A stretch of 64,000 nt of DNA from a virus. The stretch is from positions 1 through 64,000 of IMG/VR virus record IMGVR_UViG_3300038549_000009; one strand, given 5' to 3'. The position numbers and the translations under genes are program-made. The notes beneath the pieces are model-generated. The model was not told where the DNA came from, ran no database searches, and saw only the letters and a list, made by a program, of their open reading frames with translations. This document shows, one piece after another, positions 1-8,155 of the stretch; the first letter of the stretch is position 1, and the number at the start of each line of letters is the position of its first letter.

Positions 1-2
1 TT

Positions 3-98
3 GCAGCGGCGGCCGGCTTTGCTGGCGCGATATATTCCCCCAACGATTTAACAATGGCGGACCTGTGGCTGACGAGATTGACATCGCACAAGAGCTGA
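3..98 (+). CDS. C-terminal fragment of a left-truncated gene, possibly VRR-NUC nuclease
   Basis: Frame 3 is open from the left edge and ends at TGA 96-98, giving a 31-residue tail that contains GGFAG-like AGFAGAIYS and then LTMADLWL. VRR-NUC phage nucleases often end with a similar GGFAG-type segment, and the right edge of this window holds the start of such a gene. The next gene begins inside it at 65. The assignment is an inference from a short fragment and from the window-edge geometry, so confidence is low. Confidence 0.35.
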   Translation, partial: AAAAGFAGAIYSPNDLTMADLWLTRLTSHKS

Positions 99-292
99 AC
101 GAGCTGCACTACGAGCAGTCGATGCGTGCGTTCCGCTTGCGCGTCAAGGCGCCCCCGCCTAACTTCGACGGCGTGAACTGCACCGACTGCGGCGAGCCCG
201 TCGAGCCCGAGCGCTTGAAACTCGGCTTTTGGCGCTGCATCCATTGCGCCAGTCTGCTTGAGCTGCGCCGCCGGCAGGGGGTAGTCAAGTGA
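65..292 (+). CDS. DksA/TraR-like C4 zinc-finger protein
   Basis: This is a 75-residue protein with a GTG start. It has an N-terminal helical stretch (DIAQELNEL) and a C-terminal C4 finger with Cys39, Cys42, Cys58 and Cys61, followed by a short basic tail. The pattern CTDCGEPVEPERL...RCIHC is typical of small TraR/DksA-type phage proteins, which in the family bind RNA polymerase or act as accessory DNA-binding proteins; the role here is not shown. Its stop overlaps the GTG of the helicase gene (GTGA at 289-292), so the two are probably translationally coupled. The frame is also open to the window edge, so an upstream start cannot be excluded. Confidence 0.75.
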   Translation: MADEIDIAQELNELHYEQSMRAFRLRVKAPPPNFDGVNCTDCGEPVEPERLKLGFWRCIHCASLLELRRRQGVVK

Positions 293-1857
293 AGTATCTG
301 CTCGTCCCCTCCGCGCGCGCGATCCTCCTGAACCCCGCCGACCCCGACGGGGTTCTCCGTTACGTGACGACCGCGCGCCGCGTCGAGGTGGCCGGCCAGC
401 CCTACATCGCCGTGCCCCACGGCATCCGGGAGACGACGCACCTCCGCGCGCTCGGCGCGATGGTCCCCTCGCCCATCGGTTACTACTACAACTGGCCGAA
501 GGTGGCGGGGCTCCACGAGCCGTGGATACACCAGCGCGAGACCGCCGGCTTCCTAACCCTCTACCCGCGCTGCTACTGTTTAAACGACATGGGCACGGGC
601 AAGACCTATTCGGCGCTGTGGGCCGCCGACTACCTGATGACGCTCGGCCTCGTGAACAAGGTGTTCGTGTTCTCGCCGCTCTCGACGCTCGATCTCGTGT
701 GGGGGAATTCCCTGTTCGACACGTTCGGGCATCGCCGCTTCGCGATCCTGCACGGGACCGCGCAGCACCGCCGGAAGATGTTCAATCAGGACCACCACTT
801 CTACATCATCAATCACGACGGCTTCGACATCGTGATGAACGAATTCAGGGAGCGCGAAGACCTGAGCCTCGTCATCATCGACGAGCTGGCGGCCTACCGC
901 AACCACACCACCAGCCGGTTCAAAAAACTGCGCCGGCGCCTGCACCCCGACCAGATGGTGTGGGGCATGACCGGTTCGCCCATGCCGAACGCGCCGAGCG
1001 ATGTGTGGTCGCAGTGCAAGCTCGTCACCCCGCACACGGTCGACGAGACCTTCGGTGCGTTCCGCCACAAGGTCGAGTCGCAGGAGAGCGCGCACGTCTG
1101 GTTGCCGCGCAAGGAAGCAGTCGACGTGGCCTACCGCGTCATGGCCCCAGCCATCCGCTTCGCGCGCGAGGACTGCGTCGACCTGCCGGAGGTCGTCTAC
1201 TCCGATCGGCACGCGGAGATGACGGCGGACCAGAAGCGCGTCTACAAGGAAGTGGCAACCAAGCTCTACGCTGAGTGGCAGGGCGGCCAGATCACGGCGG
1301 CGAACGCCGGCGTCAAGCTGTTTAAACTCGTGCAGGTCGCGTGCGGCATCGTCTACGATAGCGAGGGCCGGGAGCAGTTCATCGGCGCGCAGCCCCGGCT
1401 CGACGTGCTGATGGAAGTGATCGAGGAGGCGGCGGGCAAGGTCATCGTGTTCTGCCCGTTCCGCTCGGTCCTCAACATGGTGGCCGACTACCTGACCAAG
1501 CAGGGGCGCACCGTCGCCGTGGTCCACGGGGACGTGTCGCCGACCAAGCGGCGCGCGGTCTTCAATGACTTCCAGAAGCAGGAGGCCCCGGACACGCTCG
1601 TCGCCGATCCGGGAACTATGGCGCACGGGTTGAATCTAAGCAAGGCGAGCGTCGTCGCGTGGTTCGGGCCCGAGGTCTCGAACGAGACCTATACCCAAGC
1701 CAACGCGCGGCCGGTGCGCGAGGGGCAGGTCCACAAGACCAACATCGTGCACATACAGGGCTCCCCAGTGGAGCGGAAGATTTACAAGAAACTGCGAGAG
1801 CGCGGGTCGTTACAGGCCGCGCTCCTCGAACTCGTCGCGGAGGCGTTTAAACTGTGA
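289..1857 (+). CDS. SNF2/DEAD-like superfamily 2 helicase
   Basis: This 522-residue protein starts with GTG overlapping the previous stop. Superfamily 2 motifs are visible: motif I GTGKT near residue 102, motif II DELA near 198 (a DEAx variant), motif III TGSPMP near 226, and motif VI-like QANARPVREGQ near 470. The spacing fits phage SNF2-type DNA helicases, which unwind or remodel DNA in replication and recombination using ATP. Such genes usually lie next to VRR-NUC nucleases, which agrees with the proposed join of the two window edges. Three copies of GTTTAAAC lie in this gene (578, 1320, 1845), one of them read in a different codon frame from the other two. Confidence 0.9.
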   Translation: MKYLLVPSARAILLNPADPDGVLRYVTTARRVEVAGQPYIAVPHGIRETTHLRALGAMVPSPIGYYYNWPKVAGLHEPWIHQRETAGFLTLYPRCYCLNDMGTGKTYSALWAADYLMTLGLVNKVFVFSPLSTLDLVWGNSLFDTFGHRRFAILHGTAQHRRKMFNQDHHFYIINHDGFDIVMNEFREREDLSLVIIDELAAYRNHTTSRFKKLRRRLHPDQMVWGMTGSPMPNAPSDVWSQCKLVTPHTVDETFGAFRHKVESQESAHVWLPRKEAVDVAYRVMAPAIRFAREDCVDLPEVVYSDRHAEMTADQKRVYKEVATKLYAEWQGGQITAANAGVKLFKLVQVACGIVYDSEGREQFIGAQPRLDVLMEVIEEAAGKVIVFCPFRSVLNMVADYLTKQGRTVAVVHGDVSPTKRRAVFNDFQKQEAPDTLVADPGTMAHGLNLSKASVVAWFGPEVSNETYTQANARPVREGQVHKTNIVHIQGSPVERKIYKKLRERGSLQAALLELVAEAFKL

Positions 1858-1876
1858 CGGGAACTCTGTCGCGGAA

Positions 1877-1905
1877 TTGACATCCAAGCATGGACCGCGT
1901 ATCAT
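1877..1905 (+). promoter_or_regulatory. sigma70-type promoter, consensus -35 and near-consensus -10
   Basis: TTGACA at 1877-1882 and TATCAT at 1900-1905 are separated by exactly 17 bp. It lies in the short gap after the helicase and 22 bp before the next start codon. It would drive the 1928-7.6 kb early/replication genes using host RNA polymerase. Confidence 0.8.
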
Positions 1906-1927
1906 TAACTTCTCACGGGGGTGAATC

Positions 1928-2359
1928 ATGAGCGAAGCCGCTCAGCAGCAATCCGCAGGACAAACGAACGACGAGCTGATCGCGATCTACGTGCAGCTCC
2001 GCGACAAGAAAGACGCCGAAGCCAAAGCGCTCGACGCGCGCCTAGCTCCGGTCAAGGAAGCGATGGCCCGCATCGAACAGGTCATTCACCAGCGCCTCCT
2101 CGAGTCCGGCACGCAGGCATTCAAGACCGCGCAGGGCACGGCGTTCCTCAAGGAACAGACCAGCGTCACCGTCAAGGACTGGGCCGGGCAGACGTTGCCG
2201 TTCATCATCCAGAACCAGCGTTGGGACTTGCTCGAATGCGGCGTCAACAAAACCGCCACGCTCGCGCATATGGAAGCCAACAAGGGCGCAGTCCCGCCCG
2301 GCGTCAACTACAGCGCGCGGATGGTCGTGCAGATACGGCGCGGGAAGGACAAGGAATGA
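1928..2359 (+). CDS. conserved hypothetical phage protein, coiled-coil N-terminus
   Basis: This is a 143-residue protein directly downstream of a strong promoter, with RBS CGGGGGTGA before ATG. Residues about 15-60 form a charged helical segment (LRDKKDAEAKALDARLAPVKEAM). The central part contains FKTAQGTAFLKEQTSVTV and the C-terminus is basic. I do not recognise a catalytic motif. Similar small early proteins accompany replication genes in other phages, sometimes compared with Gp157- or Gam-like proteins, but the similarity is too weak to name it. Confidence 0.7.
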   Translation: MSEAAQQQSAGQTNDELIAIYVQLRDKKDAEAKALDARLAPVKEAMARIEQVIHQRLLESGTQAFKTAQGTAFLKEQTSVTVKDWAGQTLPFIIQNQRWDLLECGVNKTATLAHMEANKGAVPPGVNYSARMVVQIRRGKDKE

Positions 2360-2571
2360 AGCCGGCCACGCTCGAGCTGCTACTGAAATACATCGACGAG
2401 GCCATCCGGCTCAACGGGCACTCACACCACGGAACGAGCCCGTGGGCGCATGAAGTCGACGTGCCCGCGAAGGAAATCGAAGCATTGAAACGCGAACTGC
2501 GCGATGCCATCTACAACGCGGAACGCGGAGAAGTTTACGATGGCACATACACTCACATCATAGGAGAGTAG
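2356..2571 (+). CDS. small hypothetical early protein
   Basis: This is a 71-residue acidic protein whose ATG overlaps the preceding stop codon (ATGA), a sign of translational coupling. It contains a His-rich stretch (NGHSHHGTSPWAHEVDV) and a helical segment EIEALKRELRDAIYNAE. No family is recognised. Confidence 0.6.
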   Translation: MKPATLELLLKYIDEAIRLNGHSHHGTSPWAHEVDVPAKEIEALKRELRDAIYNAERGEVYDGTYTHIIGE

Positions 2572-2575
2572 ACCA

Positions 2576-3895
2576 ATGGGGACGCAACTCACTGTCATCA
2601 ACGCGCCGCTGCCGGCGCATCTGCAAAAGCACTCCGAGCGCGCGAAGGCGGAAGCCGCGAGCGCCAAGGGTGGCATCAAGTCCGGCGGTTTCACGCGCAT
2701 CTCGATCTCCGGGGGCAAGTTCCACTTGCACAAGGATAAAAAGTCGCGGCTGATTACCGACCCGCGCGATCCGTCGCTCCCGCTCATGAAGCTCGAGGTC
2801 GTCGCGATCCGCTCGAACCCGAACCTGAGCAAGCAGTTCTACGAGGGTGACTACTCGCCGGGCGACAACAAGGAACCCGACTGCTCCTCGGAGGACGGCA
2901 TCACACCCGACGTGGCGCAGCCGAAGTCACCGACCTGCGCGAACTGCTACTTCAACAAGTGGGGCTCGAAGATCACCCCCGAAGGCAAACCCGCCAAGGC
3001 GTGCTCGGACAACAAGCGGCTTGTCATCCTGCCGCTCGCGGACCTGAACTACGAACCGCTCGGGTTCAACGTAACGCCCGGCTCGCTGAAGGCGTGGGGC
3101 GAATACGTCGAGGCGCTGGATAAGTCCGGGCGCGGCGTGTTCGGTGTCGTGACCGCGATCACGTTCGATCCGCACGTCTCGTTCCCGAAGGTGAACTTCA
3201 ACTACGTGCGCGACCTGACCGAGGCCGAGACCGACCTCGTGCTGAAGCGCGCGGACTCCCCCGAGGCCGAGAACATCGTCAACCCGAAGGCCGGGTTCCA
3301 GACAGCCCCGGCGCAGCCCGCCGTGCCGACCGAACCGGTCAAGCCACTGGCACAGAACCATGTGCCGGCGACCGAAGCGGTCACGCTCGGCGGCGCAGGG
3401 TTCGCACCCCCGGTGGCCCCGACGCCCACGGCGCCTACGGCCCCGGCCCCCATCGCACCGGCGTTCGCACCCCCGGTCGCACCGGCGCCCACGGCCCCGG
3501 CTACCCCGGTCGACCCCTACGCTGGCCATCCGGCCTACGTGAAGGTAGCCGTGGAAGCTGCCGGCGGGCTCGGGACGCCCTCGGGGGCGCAGGTCTTCGC
3601 CCAGTTGACCGCCGGCACTGGGGGGGCTCAAGTCCCCGCCAAGGGCCCCGGCCGGCCCCGTAAGGCCGCCGCTGCCCCAGCCGCTCCCGCCGCTGCCCCG
3701 GCCGCTCCCGTGGCCCCGCAGGCGCCCGCTGGCGCGTTCGGGCTCGCCCCGGAAGCTCCGGCACCGACGGCCCCCACGGCTGCCGCACCGGCGACCCCGG
3801 CGGGCGGCTTCTCGGCGGCGCCGGCGGCAGCCGTTGCCCCGGCCGGCCAGATGTCCGATCTCGGCGCTCTGCTGGACGCGGCGCTCAAGGCGTAA
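2576..3895 (+). CDS. putative DNA-binding/SSB-like phage protein with Ala-Pro-rich tail
   Basis: This 439-residue protein has a compact N-terminal domain (about residues 1-230) and a long Ala/Pro-rich linker ending in a short helix (LGALLDAALKA). The N-domain has a Cys cluster CANCYFNKWG followed by a second Cys in KACSDNKR. A folded domain plus a flexible low-complexity tail resembles phage single-stranded DNA-binding proteins, and it sits between early genes and the primase-helicase. An SSB-like role is therefore inferred from architecture and context; no diagnostic OB-fold motif is readable by eye. Confidence 0.5.
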   Translation: MGTQLTVINAPLPAHLQKHSERAKAEAASAKGGIKSGGFTRISISGGKFHLHKDKKSRLITDPRDPSLPLMKLEVVAIRSNPNLSKQFYEGDYSPGDNKEPDCSSEDGITPDVAQPKSPTCANCYFNKWGSKITPEGKPAKACSDNKRLVILPLADLNYEPLGFNVTPGSLKAWGEYVEALDKSGRGVFGVVTAITFDPHVSFPKVNFNYVRDLTEAETDLVLKRADSPEAENIVNPKAGFQTAPAQPAVPTEPVKPLAQNHVPATEAVTLGGAGFAPPVAPTPTAPTAPAPIAPAFAPPVAPAPTAPATPVDPYAGHPAYVKVAVEAAGGLGTPSGAQVFAQLTAGTGGAQVPAKGPGRPRKAAAAPAAPAAAPAAPVAPQAPAGAFGLAPEAPAPTAPTAAAPATPAGGFSAAPAAAVAPAGQMSDLGALLDAALKA

Positions 3896-3980
3896 GGTTT
3901 CGCGGGACCACGGGAGCTAGGAGCCTGTCGGTTTAAACGAGGGAATTCGCGCCCTGCCCGCTTTTTTCTTGGAGAAGAAC

Positions 3981-4271
3981 ATGCTCGAATTCGAGCGCAC
4001 CAAATTCACACGCGCGGTCAAGGAAAGCGGCCTCACTAAGACCGAGCTGAGCCTCCTGTTCGAGGTCTCGCGCCAGCAGATTTACAATCTGATCGCCGGC
4101 TCGAGCCCCCGCAGCGGGGCCGCAACGAGGCGCGCGAACATCTACTCCAGCGCGATCTGCGCACTGATCGACAAGAAAGTGCTGCCGTTCCCCGGTGCCA
4201 TCGTGGGGGCGAAGCGCTACTGGTCACTGGGGAAGCTCAAGACGAAGCTCTACGACCTAGCCCGGCCATAA
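3981..4271 (+). CDS. small helix-turn-helix DNA-binding protein
   Basis: This is a 96-residue protein; the ATG at 3981 is chosen because GGAG at 3971 gives good spacing. Residues about 12-40 (AVKESGLTKTELSLLFEVSRQQIYNLI) match a Cro/XRE-type helix-turn-helix, with SRQQIYNLI as the likely recognition helix. The tail is basic (KLKTKLYDL). It lies alone between the SSB-like gene and the primase, and a GTTTAAAC palindrome sits 43 bp upstream of the start codon, so autoregulation through that site is conceivable. It may be the phage's early transcriptional regulator; its target is not proven. Confidence 0.75.
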   Translation: MLEFERTKFTRAVKESGLTKTELSLLFEVSRQQIYNLIAGSSPRSGAATRRANIYSSAICALIDKKVLPFPGAIVGAKRYWSLGKLKTKLYDLARP

Positions 4272-4292
4272 CCTCGAGGCTCAGGGGAGGTC

Positions 4293-7187
4293 ATGGATAC
4301 TAGCTCGTTCTTGAGCAAGGTATTGCCCGACAGCGGGCTCTACTTTGTCGAGATACCGCGCGGCGAGATGAAGGGCTTCGCGCACCACCTCTGCCAGTCA
4401 ATCGCGGAGATGGTGCAGAAGGCTCAAATCTTCGACGAGGCCGGCCACACGGTCTACTTTGCGACGGCCGCCTACCGCGAGCCGTTCATCATCGTCGACG
4501 ACCCGCGCAAGACCGGTCGCAAGGCGAAGCGCTCGCGCGTGCAGGCGAACGTGCGCGCGATCCGCGCGTTCTGGCTCGACCTCGACGTGGGCAAGAGCGA
4601 GCCCGACCGGCCGGCGAAGTATCCCGATCAGGCGGCGGCGCTCCAGTCGTTCGTGGCATTCCTCAAGGAAACCCGGCTGCCGCAGCCGATGTTCGTCTCG
4701 AGCGGCTACGGCGTGCACGTCTACTGGCCGCTGACCGAGGAAGTCTCGCCGGAGAAGTGGAAGCTGACAGCCGAGCGGCTGAAGAAACTCGCTGCCGAGC
4801 GCCACCTCCTAACGGACCCGATGCGCACCGGGGACTCGGCCTCGGTGCTGCGCCCGGTAGGCACGACGAACCGCAAGGCCGGGGGCGCGCGGCCCGTGCA
4901 ACTGATCCGGGACGCCGAGCCTGTAGCGCACGCGGCATTCGACCTCGCGCTGATCGGCGCGATGGAACGGTTAGGGGTGCCAGAAGTTCTCACGACGAAC
5001 GAACGCATACGGAGACTCAATGACCAATTTCACGTTAAGCGAGAGCTGCCGCCTTCCGACCATGTCCGTGTTGCAGAGCGTTGTGCGCAGATTAAAAAGA
5101 TGCGCGACACCGGTGGTTGTATCCCGGAACCCACTTGGTATGCGGCTCTACAGGTTCTACAGCACACGATCGGCGGCCGGACGATCGCTCATGAGTGGTC
5201 TAAAGGTTACAGCGGCTACTCCGTGGCGGAAACCGATCGTAAGCTCGATCAGGCCGCAGCTTTCGGCCCGGCATCGTGCACTACGTTCGAGGGCCGCAAC
5301 CCGGAGGGCTGCCGGGGCTGTCCGTTCAAGGGACAGATTACTTCGCCAATCCAGCTCGGCGCGATTCTACCGGCTGCCCCTACAGCTCCAGCCGCTCCCG
5401 TGGTTCCAACCGGAGCTGGTGAGGGCGGCAGCGATGAACCGGATGTTCCGCCAGAGGCTCGACAACATGACGCTGGCGATCAGCCCGATCCTCCTCCACC
5501 CTTCGCCGTCGGAGGACCCGACGCCCCCGGCCTCTACATAAAGCTCGACGGCGATGTCCCGGTCAAGTTCTACGACCACACCCTTTACCCGACCAAAGTC
5601 ATCTACGACGAGTTCGTCGGCGTCGAGCAGATCGAGGTCCGGCACTGGCTGCCGAAGGAAGGCTGGTGCACGTTCCGGTTCGAGGCCGCGACAATCGCGG
5701 ACCCGAAAGCCTTCAACAAAGCGATGCGCGAGAACGGCGTGCAGCCGTATATGGACGCGCGCGTTGGCGACTTCATGAGGTATTACATGGACTCCTACAT
5801 CCGGCGCTTGAAAGAGCGCAACCGCATCCAGCGGCTATTCACCAGCTTCGGCTGGCGCGACAAGGGCAAGGCATTCGTGCTCGGGAAGAAAATCTTCACG
5901 CCCGGCGGCGAGGAGACCGCCAGCGGTTCGAGCGCGAAGATCGGCGAGAATCTGGCCACCCACGTCGGCCCGGCCGGCGAGTTCGCCAAGTGGTTCGACC
6001 TGACCAAGCTCCTGAACCGCCCCGAGTTCGCGCCGCACGCCTTCGCGTTCTGCACCGCGTTCGGTGCGCCGCTGATGGACATGATCGACTACAACGGCGT
6101 CACCATCGTGATGTATGGCAAGACCAACGGGGGCAAAAGCACGATGGCCCGGCTCGCCTCCTCCGTCTACGGGACCTCGACGTTCAACTGGATGGGCCCG
6201 AAGCCGACCGAGTTCGCGCTCTACAACAAGCTGGGCTCGCTGAACAGCCTGCCGCTCTACATCGACGAGAGCACCAACATCCACCCGGAGATGCTGTCGA
6301 TGGTCGTGTATCAGGTGGCGAACGGCACCTCGCGCGAGCGCCTGAAGCAGGACGCGACTCCACGCGAGGTCGACACATGGAAGTCGATGCTGCTGGTCTC
6401 GACCAACCACAGCGTCTACGATCAGCTCGAGCAGTGGCGCCGTGACTGCGAACCCGAGAAGGTGCGCGTGCTCCAGTATGACTTCCCGGTCCTGAAGGAA
6501 TTCGCCGAGCCCGCCGAGATCATCCGGCAGACGACGATCGACCACTACGGCCACGCCGGTGAGCCGTTCATCAAATACCTCGTGGCGAACCGCGAGCAGG
6601 TCAAGCTCGAGACGCGCAAGATGATCGAGGTGCTGGCGAAGCGCGCGAGCATCGAGGGCATGGAGCGCTTCATGGTGGCCGGCGCCGCCTGCACGCTGGT
6701 GGGCGCCTACCACGCCTACCGCCTCGGGCTGATCGCGTTCGATCCCCTGCCGCTCCTCCTCGACTGGGTGGCCGGGGCCATCGCCCAGTGCCGCCGGCGC
6801 ATCCTCGACGCCCAGCGCGGGGCGCTCGGGACGCTCGCCGAGTTCTTGGACGATACGATGTCGTGCCGGCTGGCCGTCTGCACGATCGGCAAGGATGTGC
6901 GCGCGGTGAAGCTCCCCGTCGGCTCGCTCACGCAGCGCGTCGACACCGACAAGAAAAAGCTCTGGATATCCCGGCAGGCGTTCCGCGCCTACTGCAACAA
7001 GCAGCGCGCGAACCCCGACGACGTGGTTGCCGAGCTGGTGGCCAAGGGTTACGCGAGCGGCGCGGACGTGCGCCGGATGCTCGGGGCCGGCGTGCCCGGC
7101 TACGAGGGCGCGCAGGTCCGGTGTCTCGAGATCGACCTGTCGGCGCCGGAACTTTCGCGCTTTGCCGAGGTCTCTGGTGGAGAGTAG
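4293..7187 (+). CDS. primase-helicase fusion (AEP-like primase plus DUF927/P-loop helicase)
   Basis: This 964-residue protein has an N-terminal primase-like region with FWLDLDVG near residue 93 and SSGYGVHVYW near 135, which match the acidic and GxH-type motifs of archaeo-eukaryotic-type primases. A Cys cluster (CTTFEG..GCRGC near residue 329) is followed by a Pro-rich linker. The C-terminal half holds Walker A GKTNGGKST near residue 610 and Walker B-like LPLYIDES, typical of DUF927-type phage helicases. It would prime and unwind DNA at the fork together with the family A polymerase at 55.5 kb. RBS GGGGAGGTC precedes the ATG. Confidence 0.85.
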   Translation: MDTSSFLSKVLPDSGLYFVEIPRGEMKGFAHHLCQSIAEMVQKAQIFDEAGHTVYFATAAYREPFIIVDDPRKTGRKAKRSRVQANVRAIRAFWLDLDVGKSEPDRPAKYPDQAAALQSFVAFLKETRLPQPMFVSSGYGVHVYWPLTEEVSPEKWKLTAERLKKLAAERHLLTDPMRTGDSASVLRPVGTTNRKAGGARPVQLIRDAEPVAHAAFDLALIGAMERLGVPEVLTTNERIRRLNDQFHVKRELPPSDHVRVAERCAQIKKMRDTGGCIPEPTWYAALQVLQHTIGGRTIAHEWSKGYSGYSVAETDRKLDQAAAFGPASCTTFEGRNPEGCRGCPFKGQITSPIQLGAILPAAPTAPAAPVVPTGAGEGGSDEPDVPPEARQHDAGDQPDPPPPFAVGGPDAPGLYIKLDGDVPVKFYDHTLYPTKVIYDEFVGVEQIEVRHWLPKEGWCTFRFEAATIADPKAFNKAMRENGVQPYMDARVGDFMRYYMDSYIRRLKERNRIQRLFTSFGWRDKGKAFVLGKKIFTPGGEETASGSSAKIGENLATHVGPAGEFAKWFDLTKLLNRPEFAPHAFAFCTAFGAPLMDMIDYNGVTIVMYGKTNGGKSTMARLASSVYGTSTFNWMGPKPTEFALYNKLGSLNSLPLYIDESTNIHPEMLSMVVYQVANGTSRERLKQDATPREVDTWKSMLLVSTNHSVYDQLEQWRRDCEPEKVRVLQYDFPVLKEFAEPAEIIRQTTIDHYGHAGEPFIKYLVANREQVKLETRKMIEVLAKRASIEGMERFMVAGAACTLVGAYHAYRLGLIAFDPLPLLLDWVAGAIAQCRRRILDAQRGALGTLAEFLDDTMSCRLAVCTIGKDVRAVKLPVGSLTQRVDTDKKKLWISRQAFRAYCNKQRANPDDVVAELVAKGYASGADVRRMLGAGVPGYEGAQVRCLEIDLSAPELSRFAEVSGGE

Positions 7188-7210
7188 AATGGCAATTTTG
7201 GAGCTACAGC

Positions 7211-7429
7211 ATGAAACGCGGAACGATCATCATGACGGTAACAGTCTATTGGTGGCTGGTGCCGGCAGCGATGACGTGCGTTGCGTTGATGGCCGTGGCG
7301 AACGGGGTAAGGGATTACCTCAACGGTGACTACCTATGGAGGGACGCTGATGGACACGCTACTGAAGGCGACGGTGAGGGAATTTTTCGGGATGCTGACG
7401 AGCAAGCGGGCGACGGTGAGCTACGCTGA
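7211..7429 (+). CDS. small predicted membrane protein
   Basis: This is a 72-residue protein with GGAG at 7200 and ATG at 7211. One transmembrane segment is visible (WWLVPAAMTCVALMAVANGV), followed by an acidic Gly/Asp-rich tail. It overlaps the next gene by 80 bp in another frame, so the tail may simply be read-through of a shared region. An alternative ATG at 7189 in a different frame looks less protein-like. Function unknown. Confidence 0.5.
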   Translation: MKRGTIIMTVTVYWWLVPAAMTCVALMAVANGVRDYLNGDYLWRDADGHATEGDGEGIFRDADEQAGDGELR

Positions 7430-7622
7430 CAAGCGCGACGCGGGCCGCATCAGCGCGGTGCTCACGCTCATGAGCGAGCTGGCCAACGAGATGCCGGTCG
7501 TGCCGCTGATATCACTGCCGGCCGAACGAGCAGGCGCGAAGGCCGCGAAGGAAGACCCGGCGCAAGCGAAGACCGGAGACGAGAGCGCAAGACCGTCCGA
7601 CGAACTACCCGGTCAAGCCTGA
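7350..7622 (+). CDS. hypothetical early protein
   Basis: This is a 90-residue protein; the ATG at 7350 is preceded by GGAGGG at 7338-7343. The first half is helical (TLLKATVREFFGMLTSKRATVSY) and the last 30 residues are polar and Ala/Lys/Glu-rich, probably disordered. No family is recognised. Confidence 0.65.
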   Translation: MDTLLKATVREFFGMLTSKRATVSYADKRDAGRISAVLTLMSELANEMPVVPLISLPAERAGAKAAKEDPAQAKTGDESARPSDELPGQA

Positions 7623-7623
7623 C

Positions 7624-7812
7624 ATGGACTCCGGCGTTTGGCTGTTAGTCGTGCTGGTCGTCCCCCTCAACGGGGACGGCCTTATCATGGGCGGGAGCCA
7701 ACCCCACCCGAACGAAGACGCCTGCCGCGCCGCGAAGGCTGAAGCCCTGAAGTTCGACCCGGCGTGGCGCCGCGCGCAGCATTACGTCATGGCGCGTTGC
7801 ACACCGAAATGA
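7624..7812 (+). CDS. small secreted or membrane protein
   Basis: This is a 62-residue protein starting directly after the previous stop. It has a hydrophobic N-terminus (VWLLVVLVVPL) that could be a signal peptide and a C-terminal part with two Cys residues (DACRAAK and ARCTPK) that may pair in the periplasm. A similar layout recurs in the gene at 53760-53930. Function unknown. Confidence 0.6.
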   Translation: MDSGVWLLVVLVVPLNGDGLIMGGSQPHPNEDACRAAKAEALKFDPAWRRAQHYVMARCTPK

Positions 7813-8003
7813 CTGCAAAGGTCTACAAGTTCCCGCTCTGCTACCGGCGCCGGATGATCTACCAGCCGGCGCGCCTGCGCTGGTATTGCAAGACGTGCGG
7901 CAAGCTCATGCCGCATCGGGAGGAATTCACTCCGCCGCCCCCGGCGTTTTCGGACGCGCAATATAGCGCGACGATCGCCATGACGGACACTCCGATCTGG
8001 TAG
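7809..8003 (+). CDS. small hypothetical protein with a CxxC motif
   Basis: This is a 64-residue protein whose ATG overlaps the preceding stop (ATGA). It is basic at the N-terminus and has one CKTCGKLMPH motif that could be half of a zinc site. Its stop codon overlaps the 3' end of the opposite-strand tRNA by a few bases. It is the last plus-strand gene before the convergence point. Confidence 0.55.
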   Translation: MTAKVYKFPLCYRRRMIYQPARLRWYCKTCGKLMPHREEFTPPPPAFSDAQYSATIAMTDTPIW

Positions 8004-8072
8004 CGGGGGCAGGGATCGAACCTGCGACCGTCGGCGTATGAAGCCGCTGCTCTGCCTCTGAGCTACCCCGCG
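7998..8072 (-). tRNA. tRNA with CAU anticodon (Ile2 or Met)
   Basis: On the minus strand a 75-nt cloverleaf is readable: D arm GCTC/GAGC, anticodon stem GCGGC/GCCGA with loop TTCATAC (anticodon CAT), T arm GCAGG-TTCGATC-CCTGC, acceptor pairing from 2-71 to 7-66, discriminator A73 and an encoded CCA. The C11-G24 pair is of elongator type. Positions 1 and 72 are C and U and do not pair, and 27-43 is G-A. A CAU anticodon serves either methionine or, after lysidine modification, the AUA isoleucine codon; the sequence does not decide. It lies just beyond the last late gene and could be processed from the late transcript. Confidence 0.85.
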
Positions 8073-8121
8073 CTAGAAAAAGAACCGGAACCTGTGACCG
8101 GGGGGAGGGGGAGGGCAGGCT

Positions 8122-8148
8122 CCGGTGTCAGCTTTTGACCGACACCGG
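8122..8148. terminator. possible bidirectional terminator hairpin
   Basis: CCGGTGTC (8122-8129) and GACACCGG (8141-8148) form a perfect 8-bp stem with an 11-nt loop. It lies between convergent gene sets and just after the late operon. Neither strand has a clean T-run, so termination is inferred mainly from position. Confidence 0.45.
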
Positions 8149-8155
8149 CATTATA

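Noticed and set aside
7189-7329. An alternative small protein starting at ATG 7189
   Set aside because: It has no RBS and overlaps the RBS and start of the membrane protein at 7211, which looks more protein-like.
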